Source: Hyphomicrobiales bacterium
GTDB taxonomy: Bacteria > Pseudomonadota > Alphaproteobacteria > Rhizobiales > Rhizobiaceae
Assembly: GCA_900468805.1 (NCBI GenBank)
Contig: UEIF01000020.1
Coordinates: 62,001-126,000, forward strand
Reading direction: 5' to 3'
Length of the DNA: 64,000 bases
The notes beneath the pieces are model-generated. The model saw only the letters and a list, made by a program, of their open reading frames with translations. It searched no databases and was not told the DNA's origin. Position numbers and translations under genes: made by a program. Positions 27,726 through 36,484 of the stretch are shown one piece after another; within the stretch, counting starts at the first letter, position 1, and each line of letters opens with the position of its first letter.

Positions 27726-29906
27726 ATGAGCGAACCAGGAGAGCGTGCCGCGAAGACCGCCGCGCCGGCCATCGATGACCTCTTGCCGCAAAATCGCAAC
27801 GCCGCAGTCGTATCTGCAGCCTTCGATCTTGAAGACGTCACGCTTTTAACGGTGCGGGGCATAGAAGAATTGTCTCAACCGTTCCACTTTGAAGTTTCGG
27901 TCATTTCCCGCCGCCGCATACGCGACTTTGCCAGGATCGTCGGCGAACCGATGACGGTCGCACTGAAGCTTGCGGACAAGCGCGTTCGTTATTTCAATGG
28001 CATGGTACGCAACTTTGCCTATGCCGGTCTCGACGACGGGCGTCGGCCGATCTATGTTGCCGATATGGTGCCGTGGTTGGCAACGCTAGAATTTCGCCGC
28101 GATTCGCGGATTTTCCGGGATATGACGAGCCTTGATATTGTTAAGAAAATCCTTGGCGAGCATCCGAAATGCCTTTTCCAGGACCACACCACGGTCCCTG
28201 TCCCGACGCGCAGTTTTTGCGTCCAATACGGCGAGACAGACCTCGCCTTCGTCAGTCGCCTGCTTGAGAGCGACGGTATCTACTATTATTTCAGGCACGC
28301 TAAGAACAAGCATGAAATGGTTCTCGTTGACAGCCTCTCCGGGCACACTCCCTGCGAACCGAATGCGATCGAGACCAATCTTTCGCTGGCACGGATGAGG
28401 GCACGCGACGACTGTTTCTGGCACTGGCGAGAGTCGGTCGCATTTCAGGCGGCTCAGGTGGTTCTCGGAGACTACAATTTCGAACTGCCCAATGTCGACC
28501 TGACATCGATCTCCCCCGTTCCCTCCGCCCACACTGGAAAAATGCCGACCGTGGCTGAAAAGCTCGCCATTTCGCCGCGCGAACGGGGCCAGTCCGCCAC
28601 GACGGTTGCGACAACGGTTGCGGACCAAGCGGGCAGCGAGCGCGAGCTTTTTTTCTACCCCGGAAAGTACCTCGACAGGGCGACCGGAGAGTTCTACGCG
28701 CGCATCAGGTCGGAGGAAATCGCCGCGAGCACCTACAGGGTCGAAATCATCGGCGATGTTAGGCAACTGTGCGTTGGCGACACGTTTACTGCATCAAACC
28801 CGTTCGAGATCGCAAATACCACGATCGCGCCGGAGCCCGATGACAAATGGCTGGCTCTTCGCGCCGAAATCGAAATCACCGGCGAGAGAGAAGATGGCGT
28901 CGGCGAAAGGTCCGTCCTCACCCAACGACGCCATGCCGATGGCAGGGCGCGGCTGACGATACCGAGCCTTTCGTCGGAAGACGACGAACAGCGCCTCTAC
29001 CGCTGTGCGGTAACCGCCGTGCCAGCAACCACGCAATACAGACCGCCACGGCGCACAGCGCCACCCCGGATCAGCGGCCCCCAGACAGCCGTAGTGGTTG
29101 GCCTAGCCGACGAGGTAATGACGACGGATAAGTATGGGCGCATCAAGGTCCAGTTCGCGTGGGATCGGAGAGGCTGCAAGGACGAGAACAGTTCATGCTG
29201 GATCCGTGTGTCGCACACCATGGCTGGGAAGAACTTTGGTGCGATCGCCGTCCCCCGCATCGGTCAGGAAGTGGTCGTTGAATTTCTCAATGGCGATCCG
29301 GACCAGCCGCTGGTCATCGGCCTCGTCTACAATGCCACGAACATGCCCGCCGAAGAGTTACCCAAGGACGCCACCAAGACCACGATCCGGACGCGCACGA
29401 TTGGGGGCGCTTCGAGCCAATACAACGAACTCAGCTTCGATGACGATCCCGGCCGAGAGGAGACATACTTGAGGTCGCAGAAAAACTTGATGCTGGAATC
29501 GGGTGAAACCTGCGAGATTAACACTGTCGAAGAGTTCGCTGTGAACCTGGCCAAGGAGGCGCCCTGGGACAAAGGTGCCGATGACACGCTATTTGATGTG
29601 TCGGGGCAGACATCCGGCAGCAAGATCATCGCAACGCCGGAAAGTATCTCCTTCATTGTTTCCACGCCCAAGGGAAAGCAAGCGGTCGTGATTAACGAGG
29701 ACGGGGTGTTCGCCATTGGACAGAATGTTGGCCTGTTGTCGACGGGGGGGAAGGTCACTTCAACGCTTCCCCCAGTGCCGAGGCCGAGCCCCGAACTCAT
29801 TCAGGTCGTTCGCGACCTATATCCAGCCACGCCAAACATCATGGAACTCGTTGGTGAGGCGGTCGCTGGCGACGAGGGCAGCGAAGGCGGGCAAGGCAGC
29901 GAGTAG
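27726..29906 (+). CDS. vgrG: T6SS spike protein VgrG (TssI)
   Basis: A 726-residue VgrG that tips the Hcp tube. The gp27-like N-terminal part carries LTVRGIEELSQPFHFEV and QYGETDLAFVSRLLESDGIYYYF. The gp5-like OB-fold follows with TDKYGRIKVQFAWDR, SCWIRVSHTMAG and PRIGQEVVVEFLNGDPDQP, then the beta-helix region. After about residue 670 only a short proline/glutamate/glycine-rich tail remains, so it is not a fused-effector type. No PAAR, adaptor (DUF4123/DUF1795-like) or effector gene follows; a LysR gene does. The start follows GGAG at six bases. Confidence 0.96.
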   Translation: MSEPGERAAKTAAPAIDDLLPQNRNAAVVSAAFDLEDVTLLTVRGIEELSQPFHFEVSVISRRRIRDFARIVGEPMTVALKLADKRVRYFNGMVRNFAYAGLDDGRRPIYVADMVPWLATLEFRRDSRIFRDMTSLDIVKKILGEHPKCLFQDHTTVPVPTRSFCVQYGETDLAFVSRLLESDGIYYYFRHAKNKHEMVLVDSLSGHTPCEPNAIETNLSLARMRARDDCFWHWRESVAFQAAQVVLGDYNFELPNVDLTSISPVPSAHTGKMPTVAEKLAISPRERGQSATTVATTVADQAGSERELFFYPGKYLDRATGEFYARIRSEEIAASTYRVEIIGDVRQLCVGDTFTASNPFEIANTTIAPEPDDKWLALRAEIEITGEREDGVGERSVLTQRRHADGRARLTIPSLSSEDDEQRLYRCAVTAVPATTQYRPPRRTAPPRISGPQTAVVVGLADEVMTTDKYGRIKVQFAWDRRGCKDENSSCWIRVSHTMAGKNFGAIAVPRIGQEVVVEFLNGDPDQPLVIGLVYNATNMPAEELPKDATKTTIRTRTIGGASSQYNELSFDDDPGREETYLRSQKNLMLESGETCEINTVEEFAVNLAKEAPWDKGADDTLFDVSGQTSGSKIIATPESISFIVSTPKGKQAVVINEDGVFAIGQNVGLLSTGGKVTSTLPPVPRPSPELIQVVRDLYPATPNIMELVGEAVAGDEGSEGGQGSE

Positions 29907-30017
29907 CCGTGCTTTCGCACAATCTTACGTCTGTAACCCTTTCCACGATGCTGAAATTCTTATCGATCGGACTGCCTCTAGTCGTCATGCCATCCGCATC
30001 AACGACTTGAGGGGATC

Positions 30018-31043
30018 ATGTTCTCAACTGCAGGACTTAAAGATCGTGAACGTTCGGACGTGCCGCCAGCTTTCGACCATCAAGGCGGGGAGCCATACGA
30101 CGAGACGTTCCGTGTGGCGTCGGCGGGTGCCGATGTCAACCTTGCTTCCGTCGACCTCAATCTCCTCGTCGCGCTCGACGCTTTGTTGCACTATCGTAAC
30201 GTCACGCACGCGGGCCGGCGTGTGGGCCTGAGCCAGCCGGCGATGAGCCGGGCGCTTTCACGCCTGCGCGCGTTATTCAGTGACGAGCTTCTGGTGCGCA
30301 CGCCCCGCGGTCTCACCCTGACACGGCGCGCCGAGCAGTTGCTCGAACGACTGCCGGAGGCACTAGGGCTTATCCGCCAGTTGATATCGGCGCGCAGCCT
30401 GGGCATCGACGATGGACGTTGCGAGCTCAAGATAGCAATGTCGGAATTTCAGTCGGTCGCTCTGCTGCCGCGCCTGCTGCCACCGCTGGTGAGGCGCGAA
30501 CCGTCTCTGGATGTCATTCTGCGGACCGATCTATCTCAGGCTATGCGCGAACTGGAGGAAGGTACAATCGACCTCGCCATTGGTCAGATGAACGACACCC
30601 GATCCGGATTCTATTCGCGCATGCTCTACTCGGACAGGCTGGTCTGCTTGCTGAGGCGCGGGCATCCCGTGTTGGACAGAGCATGGACGACCAAAGCAAT
30701 CCTTGAGCTGCGCCATGCCGCGATCGCATGCGGGGACGAGCAAGATATGACCGGAATACGTGACGCTCCGATGCGCATGAAGTCCCCGCAGCAAGACCCC
30801 TTGGTCATTCCCAACCTGACGATGGTGCCGGTCATGCTGGAGCAGACAGATCTCGCCTTATTGCTTCCGCGTCAGACAGCCCAGGCAATCGCCAACGAAT
30901 CTCTTGTTGTCGTGGAACTGCCGGAGGATTTTCAACCCGAGCCGTTGTCTGTGTCGCTTATCTGGCATGAGCGCTGCCATCGGGATCAGCATCACCGCCA
31001 CATTCGTGCGGAGATCGCGGCCGCTGCCGCGAGGGCCCCGTAA
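30018..31043 (+). CDS. LysR-family regulator at the end of the T6SS left arm
   Basis: A 341-residue LysR-type regulator. The winged HTH (VDLNLLVALDALLHYRNVTH, then GLSQPAMSRALSRLR) resembles the NodD/LeuO-like branch. The effector-binding domain occupies about 130-320. It has about 40 extra residues before the usual LysR start, and an in-frame GTG closer to the HTH is possible, but the ATG at 30018 has a strong GAGGGG site. It is 111 bases after vgrG on the same strand and faces the opposing T6SS arm. A role in T6SS control is suggested only by position. Confidence 0.8.
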   Translation: MFSTAGLKDRERSDVPPAFDHQGGEPYDETFRVASAGADVNLASVDLNLLVALDALLHYRNVTHAGRRVGLSQPAMSRALSRLRALFSDELLVRTPRGLTLTRRAEQLLERLPEALGLIRQLISARSLGIDDGRCELKIAMSEFQSVALLPRLLPPLVRREPSLDVILRTDLSQAMRELEEGTIDLAIGQMNDTRSGFYSRMLYSDRLVCLLRRGHPVLDRAWTTKAILELRHAAIACGDEQDMTGIRDAPMRMKSPQQDPLVIPNLTMVPVMLEQTDLALLLPRQTAQAIANESLVVVELPEDFQPEPLSVSLIWHERCHRDQHHRHIRAEIAAAAARAP

Positions 31044-31275
31044 CTCCAGACCTCAGCGGTGGAGCGAGTCGGCTTTGGATGCGCGAACGGGGCGATCGCC
31101 GCAATGGTGCAATCCAAGACACATAATCCGGGAATCGTAATTACGAGTGCCTGAGATCTCCAGAGCCTGCACTGTTGCAAGTGGTGACTGTGTCCAACGG
31201 CTGCAGCCAGCTGTGCGTGACAGGGTCCAACCGCCCGAGATTGCGCCTCCTAACACGTTGCCTCTGCGCGCGCTG

Positions 31276-32148
31276 TCAATCTCCGAGCATTTCCATCGCG
31301 GTGACGAGGCTGCGCCGCATGCGGTTGAAGGACAGGGCCAGCGAGCCGATTTCGCCGTTGGGGGACGCGGGAAACTCCGGAACCGCCATATTCCCCAGGC
31401 TCACTTCGTCAGCCAATTGCGAGAGCCGCCGGACAGGCCGGATGATCGAAAAGTGCAAGAGCCCGTTGAGGACAAGGAGCATGACGGCAAACACACCCGA
31501 CAGTCCCATCATGATTTCGACGAGACTTTTGCGGGCGCGGGCGCGTGGGACCTCCTGCGAAACGGAGACGATCTTCGCCCCGATCGTATCGCCGACCTTC
31601 CAGCCGAAGCCGTTGGCAGGACCGTATATGTCGATCAGGGAGGCAGGTGCTGTCTGCGGCGTTGAGTGACAGGCAAGGCATGTCTCGCTTTCCACCCTGA
31701 TCGGCTGTGCATAGGATAGGAGATCGCGGCCGTCCTCACTGCGCTCCACGATCATTTCCTTCAACTTCGCGTCTGACGCCAACTGCTCGATGATCTTGGC
31801 CTCCCAATCAGTCGGGCGGTCGGCCGGATTGGTTGGATTGGTCGTTGGCATTCGAAATAGATATCCCGGTGATCGCTCGGTCAATTTGTCCATGGTCTGC
31901 TGGACCGCAAAGAAGGGCACGCTCTGGGGCAGGAACTGCGCATGCATCTGGGTGTCCAGAAGTGGTTGCACCTGTAAGCTCGTATAGTGTCGCACAGCAT
32001 CGGCTGCTTCCATAATAGCCACGGCTTCTGCCAGGACGGCACTTTTGGCCTCTTGTGCGCTGATGCGTGCGGTCATGAACCACGCCATCGCCAGACCAAT
32101 CGCCATTGCTGCGGTCATGACTATGTTGAATGTCATTCTGAGGCTCAT
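31276..32148 (-). CDS. Membrane sensor with Tll0287-like c-heme domain and HAMP
   Basis: A 290-residue inner-membrane protein: one span at about 7-25, a periplasmic domain of about 175 residues, a second span at about 212-234 and a HAMP domain (RPVRRLSQLADEVSLGN) at the C-terminus. The periplasmic part resembles the DUF3365/Tll0287-like domain and carries a CxxCH heme-c motif (C157, C160, H161) preceded by YAQPIRVESE, as in that family. No kinase or methyl-accepting output follows HAMP, so the signal must pass to a partner. It is the last gene of the minus T6SS arm, overlapping the caspase-like gene by four bases, with the kinase gene ppkA just beyond. It is a candidate redox or gas sensor for the T6SS phosphorylation circuit. 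Confidence 0.75.
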   Translation of the reverse strand: MSLRMTFNIVMTAAMAIGLAMAWFMTARISAQEAKSAVLAEAVAIMEAADAVRHYTSLQVQPLLDTQMHAQFLPQSVPFFAVQQTMDKLTERSPGYLFRMPTTNPTNPADRPTDWEAKIIEQLASDAKLKEMIVERSEDGRDLLSYAQPIRVESETCLACHSTPQTAPASLIDIYGPANGFGWKVGDTIGAKIVSVSQEVPRARARKSLVEIMMGLSGVFAVMLLVLNGLLHFSIIRPVRRLSQLADEVSLGNMAVPEFPASPNGEIGSLALSFNRMRRSLVTAMEMLGD

Positions 32149-33035
32149 TTCTTGCTCCGCCGCTCGCTGCCGAATAGTCCAAAAAATAGAGGAACATCCG
32201 ACTGTCTTTTCTTCGTACCGGGGCCTTTTGCTCGTTTCTTGCGCCCGCTTTGCGGCTTTGCCTTTGTGGCCGCTTGCGGTTCGGCGATCTCGGTCGGTCG
32301 TGTCTCCGGCACGGGCGTGGCTGCGTTCGCCGCAGGCATCACGGGGCCAAAGAACAGCGGCGCGGGCTTCGCCTCGGTCAACGCAAAAACGCTGGTCATC
32401 TCGTCGCTACTTTCCTTCATCTTCGCCAGGAATGTCGGGAAGGACTTACGCTCGGAGGCAGGTCGGGCAAGATGAGCGAGGACGTTCTTGCCAATATCAC
32501 CAGTAAAGTCCCCACTCAACGACAATGCCAGCTGCGTGCGGCCTGGCGATGTCCAGCCATCAAGAGCGCGTACTTCCGCGACATTGGTGGTGAGCAGATC
32601 GGCGAGCAACACACCATTCCTGCCGTCCAATGCGTTCATCACTGACTTGATGACAAGACCCTGCGTCTGCGGTCGATCAAATCCGTCGAGGCCAATATGG
32701 GCCGGGACCAAGAAGAGCCGCCCGTCCCTCGTCGCGACCTGACTGCAAATGTAGGCGATAGCGACTTTTTCAGTGCCTTCTAGCTGCCGAGAAAATTGCA
32801 GGATGGAGCTCTGAATCATGGCGGTGGAACCGTCGACAACCGCCTCGACTTTAAAAGCATCGGCCTTAAGAGTGTCCGCCACGTCCTGCCCGAGCCGACT
32901 GCAACCACGCGCCGTGCCCTGCCCGTAAGATCCATTGGCGATCACCAGCGCCACTTTGTCAGTATCTGCCAGCGCCGGCGCAGAGGCGAGCAGCGCTGAT
33001 CCGCTCAACAGTAACAGGGCTATGCGAAAGGGCAT
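32145..33035 (-). CDS. Exported caspase-fold protein lacking the catalytic dyad
   Basis: A 296-residue protein with a signal peptide (cleavage after ALA near residue 23). The next segment, KVALVIANGSYG, is the typical first strand of bacterial caspase (C14) domains. Where active members have the histidine motif FAGHG, this protein reads YICSQ (AIAYICSQVATRDGRLFLVP). No DACR-like cysteine motif is seen at the expected place (GVLLADLLTTNV). It therefore looks like a pseudo-protease. The C-terminal 70 residues are Lys/Arg/Pro-rich and low-complexity. It sits between ppkA (3-base gap) and the heme sensor gene (ATGA overlap), so a scaffold or sensing role in the T6SS circuit is plausible. Confidence 0.72.
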   Translation of the reverse strand: MPFRIALLLLSGSALLASAPALADTDKVALVIANGSYGQGTARGCSRLGQDVADTLKADAFKVEAVVDGSTAMIQSSILQFSRQLEGTEKVAIAYICSQVATRDGRLFLVPAHIGLDGFDRPQTQGLVIKSVMNALDGRNGVLLADLLTTNVAEVRALDGWTSPGRTQLALSLSGDFTGDIGKNVLAHLARPASERKSFPTFLAKMKESSDEMTSVFALTEAKPAPLFFGPVMPAANAATPVPETRPTEIAEPQAATKAKPQSGRKKRAKGPGTKKRQSDVPLFFGLFGSERRSKK

Positions 33036-33038
33036 CGA

Positions 33039-34463
33039 TCACCTATCGATATTGTCTTGGTAGCGCGCCTCAGTGGCGACCTGTGTCGTCAATCCGTGCT
33101 CGATCATCAGCCTGCGAAGATGTGCTTGGAAAAGCGAGCGTTCGTCTGCAGCGCGGATATGCATTGCAAGGCGGTCTGACAATTCCTGCGAGCCTCTTAC
33201 GACGAAGAGGCTCTGACGCATGACGATTCCGGATATCGGACCAATGAAGGAGGCCAGCAGGTCTTGGACCAGCTTTGCGAATTGAGGAGACAGGGCGAGT
33301 GGTCCGGCATCGCGATCGCGTGTGCCATACGTCGCCGGAGAGGAAGCGCAAGGTTGGTCCCAACGTTTCTCGGCTGCTACCAGGGCCCTGAACGAAGGCT
33401 CCTCCTGTCTGCCGCCGAAATGCAAGGCGAGGGCCGCAGTGACGTCCTGTTCGGCCAGGCAGGACCTATCGATTTGCGTTATCACATGGTCAGCGATTGG
33501 TCCGATCGCCGACAGAAGAAGCGGTCGCACCCGGCCGAGAAATGCACGCTTGATGGCTTGCCGGGACGCGGCGGGTATTCTCGCGCCGCGCTGGGCCGTT
33601 TTTGCTTTCAGTGCCTCTGCTGCCTTGCCTGACGAGTTTAACTCCGGCGACAGAGCCGCCCTTAGCGCGTGTGAGAATTCGGGGGCGGATTGAAATCGAG
33701 CCGAAGCGTCCTTTTGAAGGGCGAGTGCGACGACACAGGCCAGCATCGGCGAAATGACATCCACTGCCGCAACGTCGACGGGATCGTCGGCGGCGACGCG
33801 AGTCAAAACCGCAGCGAGCCCGTCATCGCCGTAGGGAGAGCGCCCCGTCAGCATGCGAAAGAGAATGACGCCGACGGAAAATAGATCGGCGCGATGATCA
33901 ACGCGCTCGCCCCTCGCCTGTTCAGGAGCCATATATTGAGGGGTTCCGAGGAGAGCGCCCGCGACAGTCATCGAACTCGTGTCGATGAGTGCGACGCCGA
34001 AATCCGTGATCTTGACATGATCCTCGCCGGTCAGGATGACATTGCCAGGCTTGATGTCGCGATGAACTACCCCCTGCGCATGAGCATGGCCTAAGGCATC
34101 GAGGAGTTTTTCCACCAACTGGACGGATTGTTCGACGGCAAGGCTACCCTTTGCCAAGACCTGCTGGAGGGGCCTGCCCTCCACATATTCCATCACGATA
34201 AAGGGATTACCGCGCCATTCGCCGTAGTCGAAGATGGTGACGATGCCAGGATGTATGCAACGTCCTGCAGCGCGCACTTCCTGATCGAAGCGCGTACGGT
34301 ACTCCTCTTGCTGATGCGTATCCAGCAGATCGGTTCTGATGACCTTGACGGCGACCTGCCGGCCGATGACAGGATCGAGGCCGCGATAAAGAGCGCCCAT
34401 GGCTCCGCTTCCGATCATGCCGTTCAACTCGTATCGGCCGATTTTCGAAGAGAATTTTTCCAT
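33039..34463 (-). CDS. ppkA: T6SS-associated Ser/Thr protein kinase PpkA
   Basis: A 474-residue Hanks-type kinase. The glycine loop is GSGAMG at 18-23, with K40 (VAVK), the catalytic loop HRDIKPGN with D136, the DFG motif and MAPEQ. The C-terminal half (about 260-474) is a separate helical domain with no obvious membrane span, unlike many PpkA proteins. In T6SS, PpkA phosphorylates the FHA protein to license assembly, and the phosphatase PppA reverses this; tagH and pppA are in the same operon. The ATG at 34463 fits the kinase domain boundary. A TTG 57 bases upstream would add an unconserved leader. Confidence 0.92.
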   Translation of the reverse strand: MEKFSSKIGRYELNGMIGSGAMGALYRGLDPVIGRQVAVKVIRTDLLDTHQQEEYRTRFDQEVRAAGRCIHPGIVTIFDYGEWRGNPFIVMEYVEGRPLQQVLAKGSLAVEQSVQLVEKLLDALGHAHAQGVVHRDIKPGNVILTGEDHVKITDFGVALIDTSSMTVAGALLGTPQYMAPEQARGERVDHRADLFSVGVILFRMLTGRSPYGDDGLAAVLTRVAADDPVDVAAVDVISPMLACVVALALQKDASARFQSAPEFSHALRAALSPELNSSGKAAEALKAKTAQRGARIPAASRQAIKRAFLGRVRPLLLSAIGPIADHVITQIDRSCLAEQDVTAALALHFGGRQEEPSFRALVAAEKRWDQPCASSPATYGTRDRDAGPLALSPQFAKLVQDLLASFIGPISGIVMRQSLFVVRGSQELSDRLAMHIRAADERSLFQAHLRRLMIEHGLTTQVATEARYQDNIDR

Positions 34464-34562
34464 CTTACGCGTAGTGGGTTCGTTGCCAGTTCGATCATCG
34501 CCCAACCGACGTGACGCCAACGGGCTGGCGCCACGAGAATGAGATCAACGCAAATGCTGCGA

Positions 34563-36368
34563 TCATGTCGCGTTCTGCGCCTGCGGTTTGAGCTGTTGCC
34601 GGATCAGATTAAGGTTGCTGAGCAGCGTCGGTCCGACATTCTGTCCCGTCGCGAACGGATTATTGTCGATTGCCTCGACGATCGCGTGGCCCGTCAGGAA
34701 TCCGATATAGCGGTCGACAGTGTCCTGCAGGGTCGCAGTCGCCCCGTTTTGATCGGATGCGCCCGCCACTGCGCTCAACTCACGCGAGATTTCTTCTTCT
34801 TCCACGAACTTGAAGATCGCGTCGACGCGGTCCCAACTCCCGCCCAGGTTCTCCACGGTCCACAATTTGCCATCTGGACTGTTGGCTCTCAGGCGGTTCG
34901 CCACCTGCAGCTTCAGGTCCTCCACCATGGCGTAGGCTTTGGCATGCGCAGCCTGCCACCCGGCTACCAACTGGGCGATGCGGGATTGGTCGAGGCCCGG
35001 TGCAGCCGCAGCAGCTTGTTCTGCATTAACAATCGGTACGTCAAAGTATCGCAGCAGGATGTCGGGGTCCTGGAACGCCTTGTCGAGCGTTGCAAAGAGG
35101 CGCGCGATCGCATCGGCGGCGCTGTTGTCCCTGGCCAGGGCGCCTTTGACCATCTGGTGGAGCTTGTCTTTCGTTGCGGCCGAGACGTCATAGCTAGGCA
35201 GGTTTGCTTCTCTGCGCGCTTCGTTAAGGGCGTGAAGTGCTGCGACGCCCTTGTCGAAGACCACGCCGACCACTTCGTCCTCACTCGGCTTGTCCGTGGT
35301 AATGTCCTTGAGAGGCACGCCGCCAATGATGTCGTCGCTGCCGCCCTCGTCCGATTTCGCCTCTTCATCCGTCTCCGATCGTGCTTCCTCGCCCGCATCC
35401 TGTTTGCCGGCAGGGTCTTTCTGCTTCGATGCAACCATCGAGGCGTCGCGCATGGATTGCGTGCTGCTGCTGATTGCCAATTGCAGCCGCGCCAGCCAAT
35501 TGTCTGCCGCCGCCTGTCTTTTCTCTGGTGGCAGGGCGAGGAGGATACGCTCCAGCCAGGAGAAGAGTTTGGCCACGATATCAGCATGTTTTCCGCTCAT
35601 TGGCAGACCGATGGATTGCGCGACGTTCATCAGGGTCGACACGATCCCTTCCAGCTTTTGCTTGATATTCGCATCCAATGCGGGATCGAGTTCACCAATC
35701 TCCGTCTCATCGTCCGAGTCCGGCTCGTCGTTCGAACCCGCGTCTTCCATCGCGGTTTCATCGCCGGATTCGTCTTCGGTCCGCGGTTGGGCTTGCACGC
35801 TCGCCGGCGGTTCGGTGAGCGTCGTTTCCTGGTCGTATTCCTCTTCAACTTCGAGGCCCTCGCCGTACTCGGCCGCAATCGCTTCAAGTGCTCGGTCAAG
35901 CTCCTCGTCATTCACCGAGATGTCTGGTTCGTCAGCGAACGTGTCGAGAAACTCGCTTTCGTCGATCGTCACATCGTCTGCTTCAACGATCCGGGTAAAG
36001 CCCCAGGACTTGATCGCTAGCCTCTCGAAAAAGCTTTTGACACGTTTCGCTATCCTGGCGGGCGGGCCTTTCGGGTTTTGTCCGTTGAAGCCGGCGATCA
36101 GCAGAACGTTGCCTTCAAGTCTGCACGCGCCAACACCCTTTAATTCGAGCTTGTCTCCATCCGCAAAAGTGAGCCTGCCCGCTTTACCTCTTACACCAGC
36201 CCCGTTTTTTTTACTGACGACGAATATCCCGGTCTGTTCGGGCTTTCCTGTCTTTGGGTTCTTGTTTGCGAGGTCTCCCCAGGCATAGGAAACAAACCTC
36301 CCGTCTGATTTCGTTGCCAGGATCAGCGCAATATACTTGCGCGCCTCAGTCTTGGTTATTCTTGGCAT
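34563..36368 (-). CDS. Unidentified acidic 601-residue protein between ppkA and pppA
   Basis: Not recognised. The N-terminal 110 residues form a compact basic domain (MPRITKTEARKYIALILATK, then GRFVSYAWGDLANK) that includes a short glycine/lysine-rich loop. Residues about 125-230 are strikingly acidic and low-complexity. The remaining 350 residues are helical and charged, with no signal peptide or membrane span. The ATG at 36368 follows AAGGAG, so the upstream in-frame extension is rejected. Its place between the T6SS kinase and phosphatase genes suggests a substrate, scaffold or partner of that circuit, or a cargo protein. Gaps of about 100 bases on each side are larger than elsewhere in this operon. 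Confidence 0.65.
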   Translation of the reverse strand: MPRITKTEARKYIALILATKSDGRFVSYAWGDLANKNPKTGKPEQTGIFVVSKKNGAGVRGKAGRLTFADGDKLELKGVGACRLEGNVLLIAGFNGQNPKGPPARIAKRVKSFFERLAIKSWGFTRIVEADDVTIDESEFLDTFADEPDISVNDEELDRALEAIAAEYGEGLEVEEEYDQETTLTEPPASVQAQPRTEDESGDETAMEDAGSNDEPDSDDETEIGELDPALDANIKQKLEGIVSTLMNVAQSIGLPMSGKHADIVAKLFSWLERILLALPPEKRQAAADNWLARLQLAISSSTQSMRDASMVASKQKDPAGKQDAGEEARSETDEEAKSDEGGSDDIIGGVPLKDITTDKPSEDEVVGVVFDKGVAALHALNEARREANLPSYDVSAATKDKLHQMVKGALARDNSAADAIARLFATLDKAFQDPDILLRYFDVPIVNAEQAAAAAPGLDQSRIAQLVAGWQAAHAKAYAMVEDLKLQVANRLRANSPDGKLWTVENLGGSWDRVDAIFKFVEEEEISRELSAVAGASDQNGATATLQDTVDRYIGFLTGHAIVEAIDNNPFATGQNVGPTLLSNLNLIRQQLKPQAQNAT

Positions 36369-36484
36369 TGCATGCTCCTTATGCTTGACGTGACCATTTT
36401 TGCGCAGGGCGGCTTCTTGAGCCTTGGCCGGTCGATGAGACGAGCCTCGCAACGAGCGAACGGACTATCTGTCGGATTTGACTT

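Noticed and set aside
34539..36288. Very long plus-strand frames (493 and 345 codons) opposite the acidic orphan
   Set aside because: Composition (Ser/Arg-rich, no domains) and lack of start signals mark them as antisense shadows of the 601-residue gene.
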